Shown here in pieces: positions 27,226 through 36,803 of a DNA stretch of 38,926 nt; the first letter of the stretch is position 1; each line of letters starts with the position of its first letter. The DNA is taken from assembly GCA_003427395.1 (NCBI GenBank), contig BFEA01000271.1, forward strand, positions 1,614,654-1,653,579, in the 5' to 3' direction. The notes beneath the pieces are model-generated. The model saw only the letters and a list, made by a program, of their open reading frames with translations, was not told the DNA's origin and made no database searches. The translations under genes were made by a program, and so were the position numbers. Origin of the DNA: Chara braunii. Lineage: Eukaryota; Streptophyta; Charophyceae; Charales; Characeae.

Positions 27226-27799
27226 GACATTACCGAGGAAAATCCTCCCCTTAGCTTCGAAAGTCCCGTGAGAAAGCCTTTTGTTGACTCCGTCTGTTAT
27301 TCAACTCAAAGTTGTCAGCTTGTTGAGAATCTCTGATGGAATTTGAAGCCTTCTCAGTGGTTTGAACTTTGGAATATACAGCTTCACAGCTTCAGAGCTT
27401 GTTGTTGATGTCTTCAGCTATGGTTGGGGCCAGCATGCACCTTCTTTAGGCGGGTACTCGGAGTCAGAACAGTTGTATAGAGGTAAGATAGATGATGGTA
27501 AGATAGATGATTGGGTTATTTATGATATGGAAATCATAGGAAAGAGGACGAATCGTTTGGCGATTCCATTTATGCAGGTCATTGTCCTGCCGTTTACAAT
27601 CCACCCTGTGAAACGAGCACTAGGACACCCGAATAATCTGAATATAATATTATCCGAGATGCTAGATTTCCTTCCAAGTGCAGATTACGACACTCAGGTT
27701 CATTCTCCTACATGAAGTGTGGATGGTGGACTGTTATGATCTCATATGCAAATCGAAAACTCGGTGTAGTCGGTTGTCAGTTGTCTCTACATTCACAGG
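27226..27799. other. El-5 region between LTR and integrase remnant
   Basis: Only 27240-27290 (minus strand) is clearly like the El-4 3' end (CTTTCTCACGGGACTTTCG versus ACTTCTCAGAGGACTAACG). A 117-codon plus-strand open frame at 27362-27715 begins at a TTG, not ATG, and I recognise no domain in it; it lies antisense to El-5. The 12-bp motif GTAAGATAGATG is doubled near 27484. Confidence 0.4.
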
Positions 27800-28160
27800 C
27801 TCAGTTGTTAATCGAGTTTCTATTAAGAAAGAGTCTGTCGTTGATCTATGTTTCAGACTCAACTGTCCACCTGCCTGTCTTCGGGATGATTTCCTGAAGA
27901 CCATTTGGAGTTGTGTATATATTTGTCCACTCATTCTCTTCCACCTTCATTAGAGAGAGGATGATCTCTAGTACTAACGGCTTTCAGGCGGTCTAGCAAT
28001 ACGTTTACATGTGTCCATAAATGACTAGGTCATCGCAATCTAAGGGATATCAACTTAAGTTGTATTATTTTCAGAACAAGTCTTGTATGTAACCATCCGG
28101 TTCTTGTCACCTATCTGATTTCAGGTAATTTGTGATGCAAAGATCAGACTTAAACAAGAA
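27800..28160 (-). pseudogene. El-5 integrase core remnant
   Basis: Minus-strand DNA around 27935-27860 reads SGQIYTQLQM and then, in a shifted frame, SGNHPE-like sequence. It corresponds to EQMSTRLQMTSGNHPESNG of El-4. Just upstream (about 28000-27975) GTTAGTACTAGAGATCATCC aligns with the El-4 segment GTTAGTGATAGGGATGTGAG for VSDRD, so the catalytic Asp codon has changed. The similarity is only clear because El-4 is present for comparison. It is not functional. Confidence 0.6.
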
Positions 28161-28440
28161 AGGATTTTGACTATCATAGCCAATATCCGAAATTGCTAGA
28201 ATACGGTCGCCGAAAATGCCTCGTTCTTGACATATGTTGCCAAATCATCTTATCTTTCTAAAAATAAGTTATACTTAATTATTTATTATAGGATACTCCT
28301 ATAATTTGATGTTATTAATTTTTTTATATTCTTTTATTCTTTGGATCCTTGGTCTTTACATCCTCGTTTCTTTCTTTTAGCAGTTAATCTATTTGAAGAT
28401 TTGTTGGAAGACGCATATGGCCTTATCCATTCCTTCTTCC
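28161..28440. other. AT-rich segment at the internal deletion of El-5
   Basis: About 230 bp very rich in A and T, with no pol similarity. It lies where RT, RNase H and the integrase zinc domain should be. It contains a perfect 9-bp palindrome, ATTATAGGA-TAC-TCCTATAAT, at 28285-28305. It may be filler or a small insertion at the deletion point. Confidence 0.5.
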
Positions 28441-28980
28441 CTAGCTCTGCCAGTAGCTGTCCAGCATTATAGGCAGTATTCTATAGGTCTATCCCACAAT
28501 AGGAGGAATTGTCCCTATCTTTTGAACAGCCTCTCTGGTTTCAACTCCTGAAGGGAAGTAAGGAGGTTTGGACTTTCCATAACACTTATTTTCTTACCTT
28601 AAAGATGATTTAGAGGGCCTGCCCCTCCAAGGATTAAAGACTGAGTACATTTCCCACTATGATTGCCTCTGTCCAACTAGGAACTTTGCAACCTTGAAGT
28701 GGTACATAACACACAGGTTATGACTTTCTTGCAGCTAGCATGTTATCTTTTAGCTGCCTTCCCCCATAGGAGGAAGCCCCGGCTACATCTGTTATGTAGT
28801 CTGACACACTAATGCTTTCGCATTGGCTACGCTAGATACTACAGATCGCCTTAACCGCTGCGCACGGTCTCAATGTGAAGACTTATCATACAATTGCGAC
28901 TAGTGTAGTCTTAGGTAGAACAATGTTTGCGAGCCCCACGGCCACCTACATTGTTGTCTACCAGGTCCTTGGAACCTTTC
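28441..28980 (-). pseudogene. El-5 protease region remnant
   Basis: Minus-strand DNA aligns with El-4 20050-20520. Examples are AATGTAGGTGGCCGT shared at about 28950, TCCTATGGGGGAAGG versus TCCTATGGAGGAGGGG at about 28770, and ATGTACCACTTCAAGGTTGC versus ATGCACTACCTCGAGGTCGC at about 28705. A TAG at 28679-28677 sits at the same place as TAG 20372 of El-4. The active-site motif is no longer readable and the frame is broken many times. Confidence 0.6.
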
Positions 28981-30720
28981 ACTTGGTCACCCAGGAAGCT
29001 AGCAGATCTCACCATCTAGCTCCTCTAAGGACTCAGGCACACCTCATGAACAGAGCTTCATGTGGACCAGATGTGCCTGCGGGGTGACTAAGGAGTCAGT
29101 AACCTTGGTCGTCTTTTGAGATGGTAAGGGATTCCACCACCTCAACAAGAGCAGAAGCGGCTACTACTTCTACAAGCTGGATGTGCTTCCCAAGGAAGTG
29201 CTCGCAGTGCTTCCCTAGGTTGAAGGTGCCTTACCCCTCTTTGGGCTGCATCCCCGTGGTGCCCAACTGAACTGGACCCCTCGCCTTGGTCTGACCATTC
29301 CTGCCATACACTTTGCTGGTTGTCCCTTCAAGACGGTCTATCCGCACATCCGAGACCCTCTCTCATCCTTATAGACAGAGTAGGACCTTCCCCTTGACTC
29401 CTAGACTGGTTGCCCTTCCTCATACCAGTCGCCTCAGCCTAACTACAAATGGCCAACACTCCTCCCTCTGGTTTCATGGTCGTCTACTTGCTCTGTCTAT
29501 ACCCCAAGATCGTCCTTCCGTCGATCCTGGGCTCGCTTCTTCTTCCTCCTATCATCCAAGCCCTCACACACGTTACTTAGCTCGGCCTCATAGTCCAAGC
29601 CTTTAAAGAAGAAGAATCACATGTAGCCTAATTGGAATCACTTCCTACTCCTAATAGAGTGTGAGTAGCGAAGCGAAAAGTATGTAACACAACGACCCCC
29701 GCAACACAGCTAGTTTCCTCTGTCCTGTCGGAGAACTTATGACTTGCAAGCATTCTTGTCTCATCTTTTCCCCTGACAACAGAAACTGATAAAGGGACCT
29801 GTCCCTATCCCAAGAATCAGGATCACGGTTGTGTACATAGCCTTGTGCCTACCCATCCAACTACCTAGACGCGTGTCTCTGGCTGTGGACCAACCATTTG
29901 TGCCTGGAACAGGTCGCCTAACCTGCTGTACAAGCCGCTGGCCCGGCTGCCGCACTGTAGTTGCAGCAGTTGATATGGGGACAGATGAAGCCTGCCACCA
30001 CTATCTATTGATGAATCGCCTGCTGGAAATATGTCGAACTGAGGTACCTAGAGACCGCTCATAGGCAGCAATGGCATGGACGCACCGGCCACCACTAGGG
30101 GAACTACAACAGGTTGCATAGGCCTCACCGTAGGCTTGGGGCCTCTCTGCGCAGCCAAAATCTAATTCTGACCGGCTATCAATGTGGCTAGCATTTCCTA
30201 CAACACGGCCTGTACTTTTGCCACACTGACTGGACCGAAGTGTCCGCTTGTTAGGAGCTTCCACATCCAAAGCTTCTAACATGTTTAGTTCCACCTCCCT
30301 CGCCTCTAGTCTAGGCCTTCTTCTTCTAGCTCTATCTCGTCTATCCTCTACCTCCTGTATCTGGCGTTGTAACTCTGTGTGAAGGGCATCTGTTTCTCTA
30401 ATCTCAACGTCCTCCATTGACAAGGGTTGTTGTTGGCAGTCCTGCACACCAATAGACTGACTAGTGCAAGGCCCTGATATGCCCCGACTAACACCTATCG
30501 AAGAGATCTGGAAAGAGACATGGGACATTGTAGAAACGGTAGCCTTTGCTGCCTCGGCCTTGGCTCTAACGTGTGCTGCTACTACATCTGCTAGTGCCAT
30601 CACTGCGTTGGCTGCTGCCACCTTTACCTTCTGCGAGACCCAATTCTCCTTAACTGCTCTCCGATGTCTCCTTTCCTCGCCAGGTCTTTGACACCAAGCA
30701 AGTGTTCAGCCGACAAAGTG
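28981..30720 (-). pseudogene. El-5 Gag remnant
   Basis: The minus strand has one longer open frame (30621-30001, 206 codons): an Ala-rich helical start, then LHTELQRQIQEVEDRRDRAR, LEAREVELNMLEALDVEA and a region aligning at DNA level with El-4 18400-18580. Further down, DNA at about 29575-29520 matches the El-4 Gag tail (GGCTTGGACTATGAGGCCGA versus GCCTTAGACATAGAGGCTAA). DNA at about 29215-29130 matches CKHFAGKHLGLVGV of El-4. Stops and indels break everything after 30001. No zinc knuckle remains. Confidence 0.62.
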
Positions 30721-31890
30721 CCTGTCCACAAGCAATCCTTCCCTCATCCTAGTCTATGTCTCAACCTCGTTGTCATCTTCACCCCAAAGCTACACGTGGC
30801 ATGCAATCTGAACTAGTGTCCTCGCTGGGACCTACCGCAGCGTGGCACCCAACCGCTTAATAAATAAAATTAAATATACGGTCCAGATTTATCAGGAAGT
30901 AGTCGAGCGGTAACAACAGATAATTTCAGACCCCTACAAACAATTCTATTCCTACTTTTGACTAGTCTGAAACAAATGTTTGCAGCAAGAATAAACAGTT
31001 ACTCTATCTGCAACAGTCCAACAGTCCGTTAGCTGTTAGCAGTCCGTCACAGCTAACTAATCAAAAATAAAAATAAAACCGTTTGTTGAAATGCATGCTG
31101 AAATGGAAATATTACAATATAGAACATTTGAGCAATTACTGGAATCTTCCCTCCCCTTGTATCCCTCTCGAGTAGTCACTTTGTATCGATGTCCTGTAGC
31201 TCTGGTTCAGATGGCGTGTGGCGTGTCTAAAGGTGTGCAATCCGCCCCACCCCTGTGCCCCAAGTCTTTGCCAAACCTGCCATCCCCTGCACGTTGTTTA
31301 CCCTCGCATGCAGCAAGCCTCTCAAAGGGTTGGCGTGCCCGACATGACCTCTATTGCGCAGCAGCAGAACCAAGGACTTGCGGCAAAGCATGCGTGTACT
31401 AGTCCCAACGGGTTGGCATGGTGACCGTGACCCGAGTGCTTCGTCCAGGGCCCTTCAAAGGCTTCGCCCGTCTCCCTCCAGCTTGCTGCCCAGGAAGAAT
31501 GTCGACTCTCAAGGTTGAGCGCTCGCGACACCTCATATCGAGAGGACTCTCAAGACAAGACTCACTTCCTCACGGTAAGAAGCAACGAAGAGGGTAGATA
31601 AGGTAAGGAGCAACGTACCTCATAGTGCTGCCCCCAACCACAAATTTCTCACCAGTAACCTGATGTGCATTTATGATGACCAGTCGATGCCTCGACACAA
31701 CCCACAATGCAATGCAGTTCCACCTCGGCTTAAATTGCCACGTCAGCAAGCTCTCATCATCCAGCGTGCACCCCTATGTCACCACATAGCCTTCCAGGCG
31801 CGCCCTCCCAACTCAGGGCCGCCTATACTCCAATGCACAAGCATTATCACTGCCCCGCCATTTCCCAGCGAAGCACCAAACTGTAATGAA
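30721..31890 (-). other. El-5 leader region
   Basis: Non-coding; matches the El-3 leader (17090-18310) over most of its length, including GCGGCAAAGCATGCGTGTACTAG-type segments. It lacks the 155-bp insert of El-3. The PBS position (about 31893-31908, AGATCGTGAGACAG on plus) is mutated beyond function. Confidence 0.6.
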
Positions 31891-32079
31891 CCCAGATCGT
31901 GAGACAGTCGTTAACAATGCAAGCCCAGATAATTGTCCATCGGCTGATGATTACTAAAAGTCCAAATCGAAACCAGACAGAATGAGGTGAGATATCATAC
32001 ACAGACGAAGAGAGAGGAGGGAGAAGAGACAAAGGAGAGGAAGAATAATGCCCACTAGTCTGAACGAGTATCCGAGTAT

Positions 32080-32320
32080 GGTCAATGTGCCATGTGGCAC
32101 GTCTAATCAGTTCCACATCAGCATCTAGAGCAATGTCGACATGAAGACCATCCGGTACGTATCCTCGAACTCTCCACAGTCCTGAAGTGACGACGAAACA
32201 GAACAGCAATGTCGATTACGTAGTTCCATCCATAGACACGTGGCACCAGCCACGTCAGTCAATGAATGATACACGTGGCAGCAGCCACATCAGCGAAGGC
32301 GCATGGCAGCTGCCACGTCA
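32080..32320. promoter_or_regulatory. Cluster of ACGT-core (G-box / C-box-like) motifs
   Basis: ACACGTGGCACCAGCCACGT at about 32238-32257 and ACACGTGGCAGCAGCCACAT at 32270-32289 contain CACGTG. CCACGTCAG occurs at about 32252 and 32312, and a further GGCACGTC lies near 32097. These are binding-site cores of plant bZIP and bHLH factors. The spacing of the two long units is about 32 bp. In an LTR this suggests stress- or hormone-type control of the element; that is inference. Confidence 0.55.
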
Positions 32321-32384
32321 GCATGCCAAGAAGGAGCAAGCCGGCCACCATGCCGGACTAATAGCGCCTCGCCAAGTCACAATG

Positions 32385-32430
32385 CCAGCGTCGCAACGTC
32401 GAGCCAGCGTCGCAGCGTCGAGCCAGCGTT
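32385..32430. repeat. 19-bp tandem repeat
   Basis: CCAGCGTCGCAACGTCGAG at 32385-32403, CCAGCGTCGCAGCGTCGAG at 32404-32422, and a partial CCAGCGTTGAAG. Confidence 0.85.
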
Positions 32431-32875
32431 GAAGTCAATGCGTGAAGTCAGCATCAACGCAAGACAGAATGAATGTCAAAGCCAGGGAGTCAGCTCTTAT
32501 GTAGTGTTGACACGGGGTCTGGACCCCGGATGCTGTATCCCTCAGCCATCCAGATCTCAATGCGAATGAGGGCCCAGATTGGCCTAAAACCAAATTCCCT
32601 CCGCCCTGGATGTTGTCTGGGTACTTGTGCACAACAAGTGAGTGTATCCAACCAAGGGCTTGGGTGCGGTACCTTTGACTCTACAGTTGACCTTGACTGT
32701 ACAATTGACTTTGACTCTTGAATTTCCTGTGTGCAATGTTCGATCACACAACCACATTCGACAGACTCAGGCCTGGGCGTGCCTTGGTCACACAGCCCAG
32801 CGCTGATCAACTCAGATCTGCGTTTCCTGGGGCTGAGTTCTGAGCACCAGGTTACTTATGAACAGGGTTATTACA

Positions 32876-32895
32876 TTCCTGCCGGCCCATTTTCG
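32876..32895 (-). promoter_or_regulatory. El-6 polypurine tract (weak)
   Basis: Minus strand GAAAATGGGCCGGCAGGAA directly before the LTR start TGTAATAACC. It is purine-rich but interrupted. The position is right; the sequence is poor for a PPT. Confidence 0.45.
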
Positions 32896-32914
32896 AGTTC
32901 CGCCGCAGAAATAT

Positions 32915-33500
32915 TTAAGACTTTAACCCTCGTTCATAAGCAACGACAATATCAGGAGCAGTTTCAAGTAGTTCACGCTTACTAAACCATTTGTCCTCAG
33001 ATGGTGCTTGAGTTTTAAAACGTACCTTGAACTGCTTCTGAGGTCGTCCACGTCCTCCCGTAGAGAAGTAGCCATGCTCTATGGTCTTGTCAACCTCGTA
33101 TTCGCCATCCATGTCTGGTGGAATCATAGAGGGTCTGTGTGGAAACTCATTCTCTTCTACGTAAGGCAACAATTTGGACGCATGAAAGACAGGATATGTT
33201 TTGAGATGAGGGGGAATATCAACTCGATAAGATAGTCCTTCTGCATCTCCAATTACCTTGAGAACTTCCCAGGGTCCAAAATAGACAGGTAGCAATTTTT
33301 GCGAGACATCTTCTTTTAGTGAAAACTCTGTAGATTTTACCCAAACCAATTCACCTTCTTTGAATGTAGACGGTCGACGGTGCTTGTTGGCTTGTTCAAT
33401 CATCCGTAGTTGAGCTTTCCTTAGATTATCTTTAACTTTCCGAATGTCTTCTTGGAAAAAGATTGCATATTCTCGGGTCCCTGGGGGCAACCTAAGAAAT
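32915..33500 (-). pseudogene. El-6 integrase C-terminus with chromodomain-like module
   Basis: Open minus-strand frame ending at TAA 32917-32915. It has KHRRPSTFKEGELVWVKSTE, LLPVYFGPWEVLKVIGDAEG and TYPVFHASKLLPYVEE, the GPY/F-type end of Ty3/gypsy integrase. The chromodomain-like part follows: DGEYEVDKTIEHGYFS, GRGRPQKQFKVRF, EDKWFSKRELLETAPDIV. It matches the El-4 module closely. A frameshift near 33500 separates it from the integrase core. Confidence 0.82.
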
Positions 33501-34266
33501 TGGTCCCGGTTCAGTACATCAATGGGACGTTTAGGCTTCCATCCTTTGTGAAGTGTATTTGGGGTTCGTCCGAAGTATGGACGCTATTGTTATATGCACT
33601 TCCAATCTTAGGTAAGTTCTCGTGCCAATCAATCTGATCGGGTCGAATATACTTACGCAAAAGTTGTTGGCACAGACGATTCATTTGTTCAGTCTGGCCA
33701 TTCGTTTCGGGATGCCTCCCTGACGACATGGTCAGTCGTGTGCCATAAGCTTCCATCACATAAGCTTCCATCAGTTTTTACCATGGCAGACTGGTGAACC
33801 TGACATCTCGATCAGACACAATGGTTTTAGGAAACCCATACTCAGTGACCCATCGCATCTGAAACTTCTGAATGACAAGTTCAGTACGTGCTTCTGCTGG
33901 TAAGGGAACAAACATAGCGTATTTAGAGAAACGATCCGCAATTACCATCACTTGACTATTACCATTGCGACTTTTAACCAGACTCATAAAGTCAATTGAA
34001 ATAGACTCACCTGGTTCGCTTGGTATAGGTAGTGGCTTGAGAAGTCCAAGGGGGTTCTCATGCGACGGCTTGTTTCTCTGACAGACTAGACATGTACGAA
34101 CATATGTTAGTACATCTTCTTTAAGTCCCTTCCATTCGAAACGTTCTCTGACTTCAACATATGTTTTCTTGAAACCAAAATGTCCCTCAGAGTCGTGACA
34201 TTCCCCAATCAACAGACTTAATCTCTTCCTTACGAGGAATACACAGTCTTTGTTCAGTTTGGTCAA
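33501..34266 (-). pseudogene. El-6 integrase zinc domain and catalytic core
   Basis: The zinc domain is complete: His-His in GECHDSEGHFGFKKT and Cys-Cys in RTCLVCQRNKP. The core has Asp in SIDFMSLV, Asp in IVSDRDVRFTSLPW and Glu in HPETNGQTEQMNR, so the DDE triad is kept. TAA at 33780-33778 interrupts directly after LPW. Just beyond it a 15-bp tandem duplication repeats the residues MEAY. The frame then changes near 33500. Would insert the cDNA; this copy needs at least two repairs to be translatable, so it is inactive. Confidence 0.92.
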
Positions 34267-35085
34267 TCAAGAATAACAATCCATCAGTCATTCTATAGTT
34301 GGGTAGTTGGGACGGATCTCGTACAAGGACATCCATGATTGGTTTCCAGATAGGATCAGTAGCATATCCTTGGCGAATCTGGTCTTTCAGGTCATTCCCA
34401 ACATCCAAGTAAGAGACAATTGCACCAAAGAAATCACTCCGTCTGGACAATGCGTCTGCGACTACATTAGACTTACCTTTGATCGTTTTCGACTCAAAAT
34501 CGAAGGTATCAATAAATGCAGACCATCGTACCAGCTTATCAGAGAGCCTAGGCTGTGTCTTTATCCACTTCAGAATAGAGTGGTTTGAGTACACAGTAAA
34601 GTGCCTCCCTAATAAGTTGTGTTTCCACATGTTTAGTGCATGGACTAAGGCATACAACTCCCTTTCATAGGTGGAGTTGGCAACTTTTTTCGACGGCAGT
34701 CATGCAGACATAAACTCAATGGGCCTATAGCCCTTGTTTAGTGCATAGACTAAGGCATACAACTCCCTTTCGTAGGTGGAGTTGGCAACTTTTTCCGACG
34801 GCAGTCATGCAGACATGAACTCAATGGGCCTATAGCCCTTGCCGTCATCTTGCTGAAGAACAGCGCCAATCCCATACTGACGTGCATCAGTAGTGACAAT
34901 GAAAGGCAAAGACGGGTCAGCAATCTTAAGGACGGGGTAGTGAGTCAGGGCATATTTCAATTTTCGAAAGGAAGACTCACAATCCTTATGCCACAACCAG
35001 ATAGTTTCTTTCTTTAACAATCTTCGCATTGGTGCAGCAATCAGTGAGAAGTTCCTAACAAACTTCCTGTAGTAACGGCTAAACC
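34187..35085 (-). pseudogene. El-6 RNase H with in-frame 105-bp duplication
   Basis: After a one-base shift near 35085 the frame reads YYRKFVRNFSLIAAPMRRLL, then FIVTTDARQYGIGAVLQQ (first Asp). EFMSA is followed by TGA, and STYERELYALV (Glu) comes next. A 105-bp segment (34631-34735 and 34736-34840) is tandemly repeated in frame, so the TGA and the Glu block both occur twice. The third acidic position reads SNH instead of SDH (VYSNHSILKW), so the catalytic site is damaged. It ends with VVADALSRRSDF and the linker to integrase, with a frameshift near 34200. Confidence 0.88.
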
Positions 35086-35835
35086 AATAAAATATCGCAA
35101 TTCAGTTATAGACTTAGGTTGTGACCAATCTCTAATTGCTGAAATATTTTTCTCTTTCGGCCTTAGACCTTCCTCGTTCACTATGTGTCCCAAGTATAGC
35201 ACTTCGGACTTAGCAAACTCAGACTTCTTGGGATTGATCTTGAAGTTGCCCTCACGCAACTTCCCTAGCACCAGACGAAGGTGCTTCTCGTGATCTTCTA
35301 GTGTCTTGCTGTACACTAGAATATCATCAAGATAGATGATGATGAACTTATCTAGCCACCGACGAAAGAGTTCATTCATAAACCTTTGAAAGGTCGCGGG
35401 GGCATTAGTCAGTCCGAAGGGCATCACCATAAACTCGTAATGGCCATACCTGGTCCGGAACGCAGTCTTATGTTGATACGTGGGTTCCACCTCGATCAGG
35501 TGGTATCCGGACGTCAAATCAATCTTACTGAAGAACTTGCAGCCCTGCAACTGGTCCAATAAGTCGTCAATGCGTGGTAGAGGTTCGACATTCTTAACAG
35601 TGATGGCGTTCAGCCCTCTGTAATCAATACAAAGATGCAACTCACCTTCCTTTTTGGGCACAAATAAGACAGGGGCACCATAAGGAGAAGAGCTTGGGCG
35701 AATCCATCCTTTTTCTGTCAAGTCATGCAATTGTTTTCTTAATTCCTCAAGTTCCCTAGGAGACATCCGATAGATAGGGCCCTTGGGAATCTTACTGCCA
35801 GGAATAATTTCGATTGTGTGCTTAATAGCACGTTA
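35041..35835 (-). pseudogene. El-6 reverse transcriptase
   Basis: The frame is continuous from the protease part through a TAA at 35835-35833. It then reads [85 protein letters not shown] in IIYLDDILVYS, and INPKKSEFAKSEVLYLGHIV. All RT blocks are present and the catalytic YLDD is intact. One base change near 35085 breaks the link to RNase H. The TAA may derive from CAA or a similar codon. A near-complete RT. Confidence 0.94.
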
Positions 35836-36803
35836 AGTTATTCCTGTCGGTTCGGAAAATAACTTTTTATACTCACTGAGGAGTTTTTCAGTCGAAAGAG
35901 GGTAGGAAGTAGAGCATTCACCTGCTTTCTTAACTGAGACCATCATTACTTTCTGCTCCAACTTTTTCTTTGAAACCATCGATCGAAATGCTGGGTAACT
36001 CGTACAACAAAAAGAGAGACTAGAGTCAGATCCAGACTTATGAAACTGTTTGATAGGTTTCAATTCAGATTGTGCGTCTCGCAATTGCACAACCTTCTCT
36101 TTGAACTCAATGTCTGGGTTTGCTTCCTCGTGCCAATCCATTCCTAGAATCAAGTCGAACGGTAGGTTATTTTCTACAAGGAAGGATACCTCGTGAAAAA
36201 TTATCTTCCTTTGGTTCGAAATCGACACTTCACACGATCAACATACTGCGAGACAGTGATCGTGCTTTTGTCAGCCAAAACAGACATGATAGGTCTAGAC
36301 AGGTTCTTCACCTTCATTCCAAGATGCAACTTGCAAATCGCTTTCTCAGATATGTAGGATCGCGTGGATCCTGAGTCCAACAGAGCACCTACGCGTGTAG
36401 GTGCGATTTCTATATCCGCGAGTAGTAGGTCACCCTTAGACTTAGCTTTCTTAGCCCACGAGCTTCGTAATGCCAACAACTTGTTACTAAGCTCGTCAAG
36501 AGAGTCGTCCAGAGAGATAGAACATAAGACAGGTTCAGGGTGTTCCGGACGATGGGCCGAAGAAGAACCATCCTCTGCCATGCGAGTCAAAGGGTTGGAA
36601 GGGTTAGTCGGCGCCTTACCTTCATCTTTGTCCAAACACTTAGACTCAGTAGGAGCAGATGCTACTCCTACTGGCGGCTCGCTTTTGGGTTTCGAATCAA
36701 CGGGCACCATGCAATTACATGCCCTGCAATGCCACACTTCAGGCATTGCGCGTTGTCCATTCGTTCCTGACACGTTTCTTGTGACAGGCCCATCTTCTCC
36801 CAA
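35836..36803 (-). pseudogene. El-6 retropepsin-like protease and linker
   Basis: The pol frame overlaps the gag end and is -1 relative to it. It reads KSEPPVGVASAPTES, a Ser-rich linker, then DIEIAPTRVGALLDSGSTRS, with an intact Asp-Ser-Gly active site at about 36385. It then reads VKCRFRTKGR and TAA at 36203-36201. A one-base change near 36210 moves to the frame KIIFHEVSFLVENNLPFDLI, LGMDWHEEANPDIEF, which continues to the RT. Cleaves Gag-Pol. Apart from the single frameshift the domain looks sound. Confidence 0.88.

Larger units (their letters stand above)
26098..31910 (-). mobile_element. El-5: heavily decayed, internally deleted relative of El-4
   Basis: Read on the minus strand: leader (about 31890-30730), Gag (about 30720-29250), protease (about 28960-28450), a break in AT-rich DNA, an integrase core remnant (about 28160-27800), 3'-end DNA like that of El-4 (about 27290-27230) and an LTR (27225-26098). 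Reverse transcriptase, RNase H and the integrase zinc domain are missing. Similarity to El-4 is mostly at DNA level because stops and indels are everywhere. Much older than El-4. Confidence 0.7.
31911..32875 (-). repeat. El-6 3' LTR
   Basis: On the minus strand it begins TGTAATAACCCTGTTCATAA at 32875, 40 bp after the pol stop, with the TGTAATAACC start seen in many plant Ty3/gypsy LTRs. It contains repeated ACGT-core motifs (32080-32320) and a 19-bp tandem repeat (32385-32430). The far end near 31900 is uncertain and seems to cut into El-5 sequence. A reading of its ends needs the second LTR, which is outside the window. Confidence 0.65.

Noticed and set aside
27362-27715. 117-codon plus-strand frame as a host gene
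   Set aside because: It has no ATG start or family resemblance, and lies antisense to the decayed El-5 integrase region.
32385-32430. Short tandem units as a CRISPR-like array
   Set aside because: Only two and a half contiguous 19-bp units with no spacers; eukaryotic LTR context.
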